Notes: generated by a model from the sequence alone, not told the origin. DNA of 64,000 nt from Bradyrhizobium septentrionale (GCF_011516645.4 NZ_CP088285.1:5784501-5848500), one strand, 5' to 3'; shown: positions 1 through 8,551, counted from the stretch's first letter. Numbers and translations are program-made.

Positions 1-890
1 CGATGCGCCGCGGTGAGGCCGCGCGGGGCGTTGTGAGTGGCATCGCGCCCCATCAGATAGAGGTCGGTCGCGGGCAGCACGGTGACCGCGACGCCGGCTG
101 CGGCGAGGCGCGCGCTTGCAGCCTTCAGCCGCTCGGGCGACAACGCGGAGAGTTTTGTCGCGTGCCCGATCGCGACGCGTCCCTGATAGTTGCGCCGCTC
201 GGTCTGCCGGCAGACCTCCTCCATGTGCCACCAGGACGGATCGAGGTCGAAATCGAGATGCAGGTCAACATCGATGTCGAACTGTTGCGCCAGATCGAAG
301 ATGCGCGCGATCTGCGCGTTCGGATCGGTGTCGACATAGGGACAGCCGCCGATCGCCTCGGCGCCGTCGTTGAGCGCCGCGACCAGCAGCTCATCAGTGC
401 CGGGATCGTTGGTCAGGCCTTCCTGCGGGAAAACACAAAGAGAAAGATCGAGCGCCCAGGCATAGTCGCGCTTCAGCGCCTTCACCGCTTCGAAGCCACG
501 CAGCCCGATCCGCGGGTCGATCTCGACATGGGTCCGCATCCGCGTGGTGCCTGCGGTGATCGCGCGCTCGATCACTTTTGCGCCACGCGCATAAACGTCC
601 TCGACCGTGAAGTCGCGCTTCATCGCTGCCACCGCGCGAATGGCGTCAGCGACGCTTGCATGGTCGTGGCCGCAGCGGCCGAGCAGGCAGGCCTTGTCGA
701 GATGGATATGGGTGTCGACGAAGCCGGGCAGCGCCAGCCGCCCCTCGAGGTCGATCTCGGCGGCCTCGCAGGAGAGGTGCGGCGCGATCGCGGCGATCCA
801 GCCGTCGGCGACGCCGATATCGACCGTCGACGCGGAGGTGCGCGTCACGGCATGACGGAAGACCAGGTCGAAGGCAGGTTTCGCAATCAT
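1..890 (-). CDS. Amidohydrolase, cytosine-deaminase-like (3' end outside window)
   Basis: Reading the reverse strand from the ATG at 890 gives about 296 residues with no stop before the window edge. The N-terminal half carries the metal motif DTHIHLDKA after ALPGFV, and further on come RTHVEID, DLHLDFD, GHATKLS and LPATDLYLMGR. These are the hallmarks of the CodA-like branch of the amidohydrolase superfamily, which removes amino groups from, or opens, cyclic amides and pyrimidine-like rings. The substrate cannot be read from the sequence. It is divergent from the SnoaL-like gene, and the 154 bp between them hold two operator-like repeats also found in front of the ABC transporter at 5652, so the two loci are probably co-regulated by the GntR protein at 4697-5455. 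The start is firm: no other ATG or GTG lies upstream in frame. Confidence 0.85.
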   Translation of the reverse strand, partial: MIAKPAFDLVFRHAVTRTSASTVDIGVADGWIAAIAPHLSCEAAEIDLEGRLALPGFVDTHIHLDKACLLGRCGHDHASVADAIRAVAAMKRDFTVEDVYARGAKVIERAITAGTTRMRTHVEIDPRIGLRGFEAVKALKRDYAWALDLSLCVFPQEGLTNDPGTDELLVAALNDGAEAIGGCPYVDTDPNAQIARIFDLAQQFDIDVDLHLDFDLDPSWWHMEEVCRQTERRNYQGRVAIGHATKLSALSPERLKAASARLAAAGVAVTVLPATDLYLMGRDATHNAPRGLTAAH

Positions 891-953
891 TGAGAGCAGG
901 ATTTCAGGTTGGTCGGAGCCTAGCGGAAGGGCAGGGAAGCGGCAGCACCAGAT

Positions 954-1017
954 TGTGTGCAGTTTGCTTGTCAGATTGTCCAAAAAATGTGCATACACTT
1001 TGCCGGTCGGATTGTAG
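954..1017. promoter_or_regulatory. Two tandem operator-like repeats between the amidohydrolase and SnoaL-like gene
   Basis: Copies at 954-981 and 990-1017 lie 36 bp apart in the same orientation. Both follow the pattern TGYRTRCASTTTGC, about 5 variable bases, then GATTG. The same pattern recurs at 5529 and, in its first half, at 5633, upstream of the ABC transporter. The 8-bp core resembles the palindrome TGCATGCA, the size and type bound by FadR/FCD GntR proteins. Assignment to the GntR regulator at 4697-5455 is inference. Confidence 0.5.
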
Positions 1018-1044
1018 AGTTTCGATAATCCTTGGAGACCCGCC

Positions 1045-1464
1045 ATGTCCGTCACCGCCAAAGCCGATGCCCGCCCGCTGTCCGATGCCGAGATCGTCGA
1101 GGCCTATCTGACCGCGTCGATGATCCCCGATCCCGATGCGGCGGCGGCCTACATGAAGCCTGATACGGTGATCACCTTCACCGGCGGGCGCGAATTCGAC
1201 CATCCGCGCGGGCCGACCGGCTTCAATGCCAAGCGCTATCGCTGGGTGAAGAAGCGGATGGACCGCTTCGACGTCTGCCCCGGCGCGGGCGAGACCGTGG
1301 TCTACAGCGTCGGCACGCTCTACGGCGAATGGATCGACGGCACACCGTTCGAAGGCAACCGCTATATCGACCGCTTCGTGGTCAGGGGTGGCCAGATCGT
1401 CAAGATGGACGTCTGGAACGATAGCGCTGAGCGGATCCTGGTGCAGCGGGGGATCGAGGCTTAG
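1045..1464 (+). CDS. SnoaL-like / NTF2-fold protein
   Basis: This 139-residue protein has the length and make-up of SnoaL-like cone-shaped alpha+beta proteins: an N-terminal helix with SDAEIVEAYLTASM, then a stretch of beta strands ending in a strand with GGQIVKMDVWNDSAE. Such proteins act as small isomerases, dehydratases or partner subunits; the reaction here is unknown. The ATG at 1045 has GGAG ten bases upstream. It lies alone after two operator-like repeats and is divergent from a cytosine-deaminase-like gene, so a role in the same catabolic route is likely. A decayed copy of its last ~40 codons is found at 4451-4549. Confidence 0.8.
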   Translation: MSVTAKADARPLSDAEIVEAYLTASMIPDPDAAAAYMKPDTVITFTGGREFDHPRGPTGFNAKRYRWVKKRMDRFDVCPGAGETVVYSVGTLYGEWIDGTPFEGNRYIDRFVVRGGQIVKMDVWNDSAERILVQRGIEA

Positions 1465-1481
1465 GCGGCAGCGCACTTTTC

Positions 1482-1587
1482 CCGTCATCCTGAGGAGCCG
1501 CGAAGCGGCGTCTCGAAGGATGCACGGCCCGGCTGGTGGCCGTCGATCCTTCGAGACGGCCGCGTTGCGGCCTCCTCAGGATGACGG
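1482..1587. repeat. Intergenic palindromic repeat, family PAL-A, copy 1
   Basis: About 106 bp with inverted outer arms CCGTCATCCTGAGGAG and CTCCTCAGGATGACGG and inner arms around TCTCGAAGGAT/ATCCTTCGAGA. Further copies lie at 4330, 4567, 40905, 43392, 54882 (half) and 63024, always between genes. It can fold into a long hairpin and resembles RIME/REP-type mosaic elements of rhizobia. The rest of the 1465-1731 gap shows no gene. Confidence 0.9.
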
Positions 1588-1731
1588 TGATAGAGCGCGG
1601 CTGTCGTCAGCATCGCCCCGCCTTCGGCAGCTTCACCGCCCGCTCTGCACCCGCCTCGTCCACCGCCCCATAAGGGCAATATTAACCGCATCTGCCTTAC
1701 CTGTTCTCCCGTTCAGCGGGAGAGCCGTCCA

Positions 1732-4293
1732 GTGCGCAATCGTGATGGTGTTTTAGACACCATAGGCCTGAAGAACCGGGTGCTGGTCACCGCGATCTTT
1801 CTGGCATCGGGCGCGGCATCCCTGATCCTTCAGGTTCTCTGGTTCAAGCAACTGCAATTCGTGCTGGGAAGCGCGACCGTCTCGGTCAGCGTCACGGTGG
1901 CGAGCTTCTTTTTCGGCCTCTCGCTGGGCAGCGCGCTCGGCGGCCGGATCGCCGACACCGTCAGCCGCCCCCTGAAGATCTACGGGTTTCTCGAACTCGC
2001 CCTCGCAGTCGTTTCCTTGGCGGTCACCGCGTTCCTGTCGCACTGGTCGACATGGGTGGGCTGGCTGTCGCCGATGCTGGACCTGGAGTCGCCATTCCGG
2101 TTGCCGCTGATGGTCACGCTGTCGCTCGCCATCCTGTCGCTGCCGACGATGCTGATGGGCGCGACGCTGCCGTTCCTCGTAAAATTCCTGACCCGCACGC
2201 AAACCGACCTCGCCAATCGCATCGGCCTGCTCTACGGGTTCAACACCCTCGGCGCCGCCATCGGCACGCTGGTTGTCGGCTTTGTCTTGATGGGCCTCTG
2301 GGGGATCACAGGATCGAGCCTGGTTGCGGCGGCCCTGTATATCTGCGTCGGCGGCGTGGCCCTGCTGGTTGCGCGCAGCGCAAGCCCGCTATCGCCAGTC
2401 ACGGCAACAGCACCAGTGCAAACCGCCGCACCGGAGCAGGGCCGGACGTCCATCCTGATCGCGATCTTCGCGTGCTCCGGCTTTGTGTCGATCGCCTATG
2501 AGGTCGTCTGGTTCCGCTTCCTGACCAATGTCAGCACGTCGAGTGTTTACGCCTTCTCGGGCATGCTCGGCGTTTACCTGCTGGGCCTGGTGATCGGCGC
2601 GCTGATCTGCGCCAGGCCGCTCGCACCCCGCAAGGATCAATTGTTGCGATACTTCGCCGTGACGCAGCTGCTGATCGCGGTTGCGGCCACGCTGACCGTC
2701 GCAATCCTCGGCAAGGCGCGTGTCGTGGGAGCGGTGCTGTCTCCCATCGTATCGAGCCTGCTGCCAGTCCCGGTGCAGGAGCTTCTGGGAGGCGATGTTT
2801 CATTTTTCCTGATCTGCGCTGTTGCCTTGCTGCTGCCGACCACGCTGATCGGCATCAGTTTTCCGCTGGCCAGCGAACTGACTGTGATGCAGATGAGCGC
2901 GCTGGGCCGCAGAATTGGCTCGCTCTACGCCTTGAACACGATCGGCGGCGTCCTCGGCTCGCTGGCTGCGGGATTCCTTCTGATTCCCTATCTGGGCAGC
3001 CAGGGGGCGCTCACCGCACTGATTGTTCTGAACGTCCTGCTGTTTGCCGCGACGACCCTATCGCAACCGGGTCTTCTGCGAGAAGGCAGCCTGTGGCGGC
3101 AAGGGGCAATCGCCGCAAGCGTCATCGCCGTAGCGCTGCTGCTCCTCACGCCACACTATCTGGAACGGGTCCTGACCGCGATCGAAGGCGCTGATGTCCT
3201 CGAGCTACGAGAAACCCGGCAGGCCACATTTGCGGTGGTCGAGTATCGCGAGAAGGCGGCGGGGACTTACCAGCAATTGGTGGTGAACTCGAAAAGCTAT
3301 GCCAACAACCGTCCCGAGGGCAGGCGCTACATGGCCGCGATGGGGCACTATCCCATTCTGCTGCACCCTGGCCCGGTTGAAACGGCTGTCGTGATCTGCA
3401 TCGGGACCGGAACCACGGTGGGTGCGGTCAGCACCCACAAGGAACTAAAATCCATCGACGCGGTCGACCTAGCCCCGACGGTTTTCGAATTCGCGCCGCA
3501 TTTCGTGCCGATCAACAAGCAGTTCTATCAAAATCCCAAAGTCCATCAGATCGTCGCGGACGGACGCCACTTCCTGCTGGGGACCAAGGAGACGTTTGAC
3601 GTCATCACCCTCGAGCCCCCGCCACCGCATGACGCCGGCGTGATCAACCTCTACACCGAGGAATTCTATGCGCTGGCGAAGCAGAAGATGCGCCCCGGCG
3701 GCGTTCTCGCGCAATGGGTGCCGCTGGACTTCAACCGCGGCATTCTTCCAAAGATGATCCTCAAGGCCATGATGGGCCAGTTCAAGCATGTCTCGCTGTG
3801 GCTGCCGTCCAGAATGGAAGGCGTGGCGATCGCTTCCGATGAACCCTTGAACATCGACTCTCGCGCGCTCGCCATGCGGATGTCCGCGCCCGCGGTGGCT
3901 GAAGACCTGACGGCAAACGGCTTGCGCTCGCCCGAGGATTTCCTGGCGACATTCATCGCCGCTGATGAAAAACTCGCGGCCTTTGTCGGCGATGTGCCGA
4001 GCCTCACGGACGATCGGCCGCGCCTCGAATATTATAACTGGTATCCGCTGAGTTCGATCAGCGTGGACGAATTGAAGCGCCGTCGCGAGCCCGTGGAAGA
4101 CTATCTTGCCGACAGGTCCATCGAGGAGGCTCGCCTCGACACCGCGCGCACGGTGGCCGATGCGATTCTGGATGAGCACAGAGCCACGGCTGACGGCGAC
4201 AAATCCGCCGCCCGTGCAGCGCTTCGCCTGGCCGTCAAACTGCAGCCGGACAATTCCTATGTCGGCTTCCTGGACCGCAAGCTGCGCGAGTGA
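1732..4293 (+). CDS. Fused MFS-like membrane / spermidine-synthase-like protein
   Basis: 853 residues. Roughly the first 470 form many membrane helices in two repeated blocks; TLMGATLPFL-like and GLLYGFNTLGAAIGT stretches are matched by LIGISFPLASEL and GSLYALNTIGGVLGS. The C-terminal part is a soluble Rossmann methyltransferase-like domain of the spermidine synthase superfamily, with ICIGTGTTVGAV as the nucleotide loop and DVITLEPPPPHDAGVINLYTEEFY as the region that normally holds the acceptor site. This fused arrangement is common in proteobacteria and its reaction is unknown. The proposed start is GTG at 1732, since no in-frame ATG precedes the first helix. It is flanked on both sides by PAL-A repeats and sits between the SnoaL-like gene and a broken copy of that gene's end, which suggests a later insertion. 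Confidence 0.85.
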   Translation: MRNRDGVLDTIGLKNRVLVTAIFLASGAASLILQVLWFKQLQFVLGSATVSVSVTVASFFFGLSLGSALGGRIADTVSRPLKIYGFLELALAVVSLAVTAFLSHWSTWVGWLSPMLDLESPFRLPLMVTLSLAILSLPTMLMGATLPFLVKFLTRTQTDLANRIGLLYGFNTLGAAIGTLVVGFVLMGLWGITGSSLVAAALYICVGGVALLVARSASPLSPVTATAPVQTAAPEQGRTSILIAIFACSGFVSIAYEVVWFRFLTNVSTSSVYAFSGMLGVYLLGLVIGALICARPLAPRKDQLLRYFAVTQLLIAVAATLTVAILGKARVVGAVLSPIVSSLLPVPVQELLGGDVSFFLICAVALLLPTTLIGISFPLASELTVMQMSALGRRIGSLYALNTIGGVLGSLAAGFLLIPYLGSQGALTALIVLNVLLFAATTLSQPGLLREGSLWRQGAIAASVIAVALLLLTPHYLERVLTAIEGADVLELRETRQATFAVVEYREKAAGTYQQLVVNSKSYANNRPEGRRYMAAMGHYPILLHPGPVETAVVICIGTGTTVGAVSTHKELKSIDAVDLAPTVFEFAPHFVPINKQFYQNPKVHQIVADGRHFLLGTKETFDVITLEPPPPHDAGVINLYTEEFYALAKQKMRPGGVLAQWVPLDFNRGILPKMILKAMMGQFKHVSLWLPSRMEGVAIASDEPLNIDSRALAMRMSAPAVAEDLTANGLRSPEDFLATFIAADEKLAAFVGDVPSLTDDRPRLEYYNWYPLSSISVDELKRRREPVEDYLADRSIEEARLDTARTVADAILDEHRATADGDKSAARAALRLAVKLQPDNSYVGFLDRKLRE

Positions 4294-4329
4294 TCGGGTA
4301 GCCTCCGGCTCAAGGTGAGGACTCCATCA

Positions 4330-4436
4330 CCGTCATCCTGAGGTGCGAGCTCTTGCGAGCCTCGAAGGATGAACGGCCCCGCCGGTGGCCGCCGATCCTT
4401 CGAGACGGCCGCGTTGCGGCCTCCTCAGGATGACGG
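4330..4436. repeat. PAL-A repeat, copy 2
   Basis: Palindromic unit with outer arms CCGTCATCCTGAGG and CCTCAGGATGACGG, 36 bp after the spermidine-synthase-like gene. Its left half carries the variant GTGCGAGCTCTTGCGAGC. Confidence 0.88.
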
Positions 4437-4450
4437 TGATAAAGTAGCAG

Positions 4451-4549
4451 CTCGAAGGCAACCGCTATGTCGGCCGCAGGCAGATCGCCAAGATGGACGT
4501 CTGGAACGACAGCGCCGAGGGCTTTGGTACAGCGAGGATCGAGGTGTAG
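4451..4549 (+). pseudogene. Truncated duplicate of the SnoaL-like gene 3' end
   Basis: In one open frame this stretch reads LEGNRYVGRRQIAKMDVWNDSAE then GFGTARIEV and a stop. It matches the end of the SnoaL-like protein (FEGNRYIDRFVVRGGQIVKMDVWNDSAE...RGIEA) with a five-codon deletion after NRY and a diverged tail. No start or upstream part is present. Both the intact gene and this remnant are followed within about 20 bp by a PAL-A repeat, so the duplicated unit was the gene end plus the repeat. Confidence 0.85.
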
Positions 4550-4566
4550 GGGGCGCTCACTTTCTC

Positions 4567-4678
4567 CCCGTCATCCTGAGGTGGCCGCTTCTTCAGCGGC
4601 CCTCGAAGGATCGACGGCCACCGGCGGGGCCGTGCATCCTTCGAGGCTCGCAAGGGCTCGCACCTCAGGATGACGGGG
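4567..4678. repeat. PAL-A repeat, copy 3
   Basis: Full palindromic copy with arms CCCCGTCATCCTGAGGTG and CACCTCAGGATGACGGGG, immediately after the SnoaL-like remnant and 19 bp before the end of the GntR gene. Confidence 0.88.
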
Positions 4679-4696
4679 ATAGAGTAGCGGCAGCTG

Positions 4697-5455
4697 CTAA
4701 CGCCGCACCAGCTTCGGCAGCTTCACCACCCGATCGCCGCTCGCCTCATCCGCATAGGGCGCCAGGATATCCAGCAGATCCCGGCCGCGCTGCGGGCTCG
4801 GCGCGACCAGCGCGCGGGTGGCCACCGAATCCAGATGGTGGTGCATCAGCTCCATCACCTTGGCGACGTCGCCCTTCACCAGGGCCGCGATGATCGCGCG
4901 GTGCTCGGTGATCGCGCATTCCGTTGAATGCGGCCGACTGTACAGCGACAGCGTCAGGCAGCAGCGATAGGCGACTTCGCTGACATAGCGCACCAGGATC
5001 GGGCTGTTGGTCATCTGGGCGAGCAGGATGTGGAATTCGGTGGCGAGCCGGATCGAGACCGCGTCGGTGCCGTCGCGGGCGCGATCCTCGGCATCGACAT
5101 GAGCCGTGAGTTCCGCGACCTGCGCCTTGGTCAGCTTGCCCGCGAGCTGCCGCACCACCAGCCGCTCCAGCTCGATGCGGATGTCGAAGGCATCGCGCGC
5201 CTCCTGCCAGCTCGGCGTCGCCACCACCGCGATGCGGTTGCGGCGCAGCTCGACCAGGCCTTCCGCGGCCAATTGCCCGAGCGCGTGCCGTGCGATGGTG
5301 CGGCTGACGCCGAAACGCTCGCCGAGCGAATCCTCGGGCAGTTTTGCGCCGGGCTCCAGCGCCTGCTCGATGATCGCGCGCCGCAGCGCGCGGCAGATCA
5401 CGCTGACCTTGTCTGACGATTCAGCCGTTTTGCTGCTATCGGCGCGCCCCGCCAT
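4697..5455 (-). CDS. GntR family transcriptional regulator, FCD (FadR) subfamily
   Basis: 252 residues. An N-terminal winged helix covers about residues 12-80 (LRRAIIEQALEPGAKLPEDSLGERFGVSRTIARHAL then LAAEGLVEL). The C-terminal all-helical FCD ligand domain shows the usual pattern FDIRIELERLVVR, ATEFHILLAQMTN, ITEHRAIIAALVKGD and MELMHHHLD, whose Asp/His residues typically bind a metal next to the carboxylate ligand. It is divergent from the ABC transporter operon at 5652, and the intergenic region has two copies of an operator-like repeat also present at 954-1017. It probably represses both loci until a carboxylated inducer is bound; this is inference. Confidence 0.92.
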   Translation of the reverse strand: MAGRADSSKTAESSDKVSVICRALRRAIIEQALEPGAKLPEDSLGERFGVSRTIARHALGQLAAEGLVELRRNRIAVVATPSWQEARDAFDIRIELERLVVRQLAGKLTKAQVAELTAHVDAEDRARDGTDAVSIRLATEFHILLAQMTNSPILVRYVSEVAYRCCLTLSLYSRPHSTECAITEHRAIIAALVKGDVAKVMELMHHHLDSVATRALVAPSPQRGRDLLDILAPYADEASGDRVVKLPKLVRR

Positions 5456-5528
5456 TGCCGCGAATCCCTCTTCAAAGGTGCTTCGAACGCCTCTTTATCA
5501 TACCGGCGAAACAATCGGGCGCCTGAAT

Positions 5529-5556
5529 TGCATGCAGTTTGGGCCACCGATTGCCT
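5529..5556. promoter_or_regulatory. Operator-like repeat, copy 3
   Basis: Carries the perfect 8-bp palindrome TGCATGCA followed by GTTTG and, eight bases on, GATTG, the pattern of the pair at 954-1017. It lies 74 bp upstream of the gntR start. Confidence 0.5.
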
Positions 5557-5632
5557 AAAAGGAATCCCGCATTTTGCTTGCGGATCGCGCGATTTCCTTG
5601 ATTTTCAAGAGGCCGGCCGCTGGCATCCAGCT

Positions 5633-5663
5633 TGCATGCACTTTGCTTGTGATGCGCATGCAA
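5633..5663. promoter_or_regulatory. Operator-like repeat, copy 4, at the ABC transporter start
   Basis: TGCATGCACTTTGCTTGT matches the first half of the other copies. In addition TTGCATGC (5632-5639) and GCATGCAA (5656-5663) form an inverted repeat. The site overlaps the proposed start codon at 5652, so a bound repressor would block transcription or translation of the transporter operon. Confidence 0.5.
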
Positions 5664-6512
5664 CCAAACTCCGAATTTGCCGGCGAGCCTGTTGCCGCCG
5701 GATCCGCGCCGACCGCGATCGAGTTGTCGGGAGCCTCCGTGACGTTCGGCCGCGGCGCCCGCGCCGTGCCGGCTCTGTCGACAACCACGCTGCGGATCGC
5801 CGATGGCGAGTTCGTCGCGCTGGTCGGCCCGTCCGGCTGCGGCAAGTCCACCATCCTGCGGCTGGTGTCGGGCCTGGTGCGGCCGACCACCGGCGTCGTC
5901 ATCGTCGGCGGCCGCGAGGTCGCGGCGCGGGCGATGCGGGTCGGCATGGCGTTCCAGAACCCGACCATGCTGCCGTGGATGACGATCGAAAAGAACATCA
6001 TGCTGCCGCTGAAGATCGTCGAGCCGTTCCGCTCGCAGTTCCGCCGGCTGCGCAAGACCGCGTTCCGCGACAAGGCCAATGCGCTGCTTGAGCAGGTCGG
6101 GCTAAAGGGCTTTGGCGGCCGCTATCCCTGGCAGCTCTCCGGCGGCATGCTCCAGCGCGCCAATCTGTGCCGCGCGCTGATCCACGAGCCGCGCATGCTG
6201 CTGCTCGACGAGCCGTTCGGCGCGCTCGACCAGTTCACCCGCGAGGAGCTGTGGGGAATCCTGCAAGCGCTCTGGATGACGCACAGACCGACCGTGCTGC
6301 TGGTCACCCATGACCTGCGCGAGGCCGGCTTCCTGGCCAACCGCATCTGCGTAATGAGCGCGCGGCCCGGCCGCATCCTCGACGACTCCAGCGTCGACTT
6401 CGCCCGCCCGCGCACCGTGGCGATGACCTTCGAGCCCGATTTCGTCGCGCTCAACCAAAAACTCCGCGCCTTCATCGTCGATGCGCGCACTGCTGCGCGC
6501 GAGGGAGCCTGA
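5652..6512 (+). CDS. ABC transporter ATP-binding protein, nitrate/sulfonate/taurine (NMT1-type) class
   Basis: 286 residues from the ATG at 5652. Walker A GPSGCGKST, signature LSGGMLQRANLCRAL, Walker B MLLLDEPFGALD and the switch His in LLVTHDLREAG are all intact, with the Q-loop in VGMAFQNPTMLPW. This is the import ATPase class of SsuB/TauB/ThiY-like systems. An in-frame TTG at 5574 would add 26 residues running through the operator-like repeat and is less likely. The permease starts 2 bp after the stop and the binding protein follows, making a complete importer. Confidence 0.92.
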   Translation: MRMQPNSEFAGEPVAAGSAPTAIELSGASVTFGRGARAVPALSTTTLRIADGEFVALVGPSGCGKSTILRLVSGLVRPTTGVVIVGGREVAARAMRVGMAFQNPTMLPWMTIEKNIMLPLKIVEPFRSQFRRLRKTAFRDKANALLEQVGLKGFGGRYPWQLSGGMLQRANLCRALIHEPRMLLLDEPFGALDQFTREELWGILQALWMTHRPTVLLVTHDLREAGFLANRICVMSARPGRILDDSSVDFARPRTVAMTFEPDFVALNQKLRAFIVDARTAAREGA

Positions 6513-6514
6513 CC

Positions 6515-7291
6515 ATGTCCGTGTCCGATATCAGGCAGAAGGCCTGGTCCGCAGGCCTGATCGTGCTGTTCTTCGTCGCCTGGGAGCTGTTCTGCCTGAT
6601 GACGGGAATGTCGGATCTGGTGCTGCCGCGTCCCTCGCAGATCTTCGTCACGCTGTTCGAGAAATTCCCGATCCTGTGGCCGCACATCATCCAGACATTG
6701 GTCACCACCATGATCGGCTTCGTGCTCGGCGTGGCGCTTGGCGTCGCGCTCGGCGCCGTGATCGGGGTGTCAAAAACCGCCTACGACACCTGCTATCCGC
6801 TGCTGGTCGGGTTCTCCTCGATCCCGAAGGTCGCGGTGGTGCCGATCTTCGTGCTGTGGTTCGGCTCCGGCACGGTGCCGGCAGTCCTGACCTCGCTGTC
6901 GATCTGCTTCTTCCCGATCGTCGTCAACATCGCCACCGGCCTTGCCACCACCGAGCCCGAGCTCGAGGACGTCCTGAAGGCGCTCGGCGCCAGCAAGTTC
7001 GACATCCTCTGGAACGTCGGGTTGCCGCGGACGATGCCGTTCTTCTTTGCCTCGCTGAAGGTCGCGGTCTCCTACGCCTTCGTCGGTGCGGTGCTGTCGG
7101 AGACCGTCGCCTCGAACCGCGGCATCGGCAACGTGATGATGACCGCGTCCTCCAATTTCAACGTGCCGCTGGTGTTCGCCGGGCTGTTCGTGCTCGCCGG
7201 CCTCGGCGTCGCGCTTTACGTCCTGTTCTCGCTGATCGAGGGCCAGGTCACGGGCTGGGCGACGCGCAAGGACAACGCCATCGTCACCTGA
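6515..7291 (+). CDS. ABC transporter permease, nitrate/sulfonate/NMT1-type
   Basis: 258 residues with about six membrane helices and the EAA-type cytoplasmic loop in LEDVLKALGASKFDILWNVGLPRTMP, the contact for the ATPase. The start ATG at 6515 lies 2 bp past the ATPase stop, so translation is probably coupled. It belongs to the SsuC/TauC-like binding-protein-dependent permease family; as a homodimer it would form the channel for the substrate delivered by the product of 7337-8362. Confidence 0.92.
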   Translation: MSVSDIRQKAWSAGLIVLFFVAWELFCLMTGMSDLVLPRPSQIFVTLFEKFPILWPHIIQTLVTTMIGFVLGVALGVALGAVIGVSKTAYDTCYPLLVGFSSIPKVAVVPIFVLWFGSGTVPAVLTSLSICFFPIVVNIATGLATTEPELEDVLKALGASKFDILWNVGLPRTMPFFFASLKVAVSYAFVGAVLSETVASNRGIGNVMMTASSNFNVPLVFAGLFVLAGLGVALYVLFSLIEGQVTGWATRKDNAIVT

Positions 7292-7336
7292 AGATTGTTT
7301 CGTCCATCGCCGTTCACTGGAGTTGAGGAGGTCGTC

Positions 7337-8362
7337 ATGCTGAAGACAATAGGCGCTGTGCTCGTGGGATTGGCTCTGGTCGCGGGATCCGCGCGTGCCG
7401 AGGAAACCACGATCAAGTTCACGCTGGGCTGGAAGACGCAAGGATCGGACGCCGCATTCTTCTATGCCAAGGATAACGGCTTCTTCAAGGAGGAAGGCCT
7501 CAACGTCGTGATCGACCAGGGCGAGGGCTCCGGCGCGACCGTGACGCGCATCATGTCGGGCGCCTATGACGCCGGCTTCGGCGACGTCAACGCCATCATC
7601 CAGAACGCCTCGACCAGGCCGCAGGATGCGCCTGTGATGGTCTACATGATGTGGAACCAGCCGCCGTTCGCGATCGTCGCCAAGAATTCGAGCGGCATCA
7701 AGTCGATCAAGGATTTCGAGGGCCACACGCTCGGCGGCGCGCAGGGCACGCCGACCACGCGGCTGCTGCCGGTGTTCGTGCACAAGAACGGGCTCGACGG
7801 CGAGAAGATCAAGATCTCCAACATGGCGCCGAACCTGCAGGAGCCGATGCTGATCAAGGGCGACATCGACGCCGCGCTGGTCTTCAACATCACGAGCTAC
7901 TTCAATCTCGTGTTGAACCGCCAGGATCCCGACAAGGACTTCAAATGGTTCTCGTTCGGCGATTACGGGCTCGATCTCTATTCCAACGGCGTGATGGTGT
8001 CGCGCAAGTTGATCGCATCGAACCCGAAGGCGGTGGCCGGCCTGGTGCGCGCCATCAACAAGGGCGCGATCGCGGTGGCCAAGGACCAGAACGCCGGCAT
8101 GAAGGCCGCGCTGAACTATGACAATCTGATCAATGTCGACGTCGAGAAGCGCCGGCTGCAATATTCCTTCGAGAAGCTGATCGTCTCGCCCGAGATGAAG
8201 GACATCGGCGTCGGTGATATCAAGGATGATCGCATGGTCCGCAACATCGGCTTCATCGTCGAAGGCTACCAGCTCGCCCGCGCGCCGACACCGGCGGAAG
8301 TGTTCTCCCGCGAATTTTTGCCGCCGCGCGCGGAGCGGGAGCTGGTTTATACGGCGAATTGA
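7337..8362 (+). CDS. ABC transporter substrate-binding protein, NMT1/THI5-like
   Basis: 341 residues with a cleavable signal peptide (MLKTIGAVLVGLALVAGSARA) and then a type II periplasmic binding fold: KFTLGWKTQGSDAAFFYAKDNG at the first lobe, GAYDAGFGDVNAII, and LGGAQGTPTTR where the ligand anion usually docks. NMT1-like proteins bind pyrimidine precursors, sulfonates or aromatic acids. The neighbouring amidohydrolases make a nitrogen-containing ring or amide a reasonable guess, but no motif fixes the ligand. The ATG at 7337 is preceded by GAGGAGG. Third gene of the importer operon. Confidence 0.9.
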   Translation: MLKTIGAVLVGLALVAGSARAEETTIKFTLGWKTQGSDAAFFYAKDNGFFKEEGLNVVIDQGEGSGATVTRIMSGAYDAGFGDVNAIIQNASTRPQDAPVMVYMMWNQPPFAIVAKNSSGIKSIKDFEGHTLGGAQGTPTTRLLPVFVHKNGLDGEKIKISNMAPNLQEPMLIKGDIDAALVFNITSYFNLVLNRQDPDKDFKWFSFGDYGLDLYSNGVMVSRKLIASNPKAVAGLVRAINKGAIAVAKDQNAGMKAALNYDNLINVDVEKRRLQYSFEKLIVSPEMKDIGVGDIKDDRMVRNIGFIVEGYQLARAPTPAEVFSREFLPPRAERELVYTAN

Positions 8363-8401
8363 GGTTCGGGACGCGGGCAAGTCGTCGCCTCGTCGGCGGT
8401 G

Positions 8402-8530
8402 TTCTCCCTCTCCCGCTTGCGGGGGAGGGCCGGGGTGGGGGCTCTCTCCACGAGTCACATCGTGGAGAGAGCCCCCACCCGGATCGCATCTTCGATGCGA
8501 TCCGACCTCCCCCGCAAGCGGGAGAGGTGA
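8402..8530. repeat. Intergenic palindromic repeat, family PAL-C, copy 1
   Basis: Nested inverted repeat: outer arms CTCCCTCTCCCGCTTGCGGG and the complementary end near CCCGCAAGCGGGAGAGG; inner arms GGGGGCTCTCTCCACGA and TCGTGGAGAGAGCCCCC; and a small hairpin GGATCGCATC/GATGCGATCC. Relatives lie at 36881 and, degenerate, at 24772. Here it separates the binding-protein gene from the amidohydrolase gene of the same strand. Confidence 0.85.
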
Positions 8531-8551
8531 AGCGGGTCCGCGGAGGAGAAG

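Noticed and set aside
3..893. Long open frame on the + strand over the first amidohydrolase
   Set aside because: It is the antisense shadow of the reverse-strand amidohydrolase, whose metal motifs are clear; the + frame is Arg/Asp-rich and has no recognisable domain.
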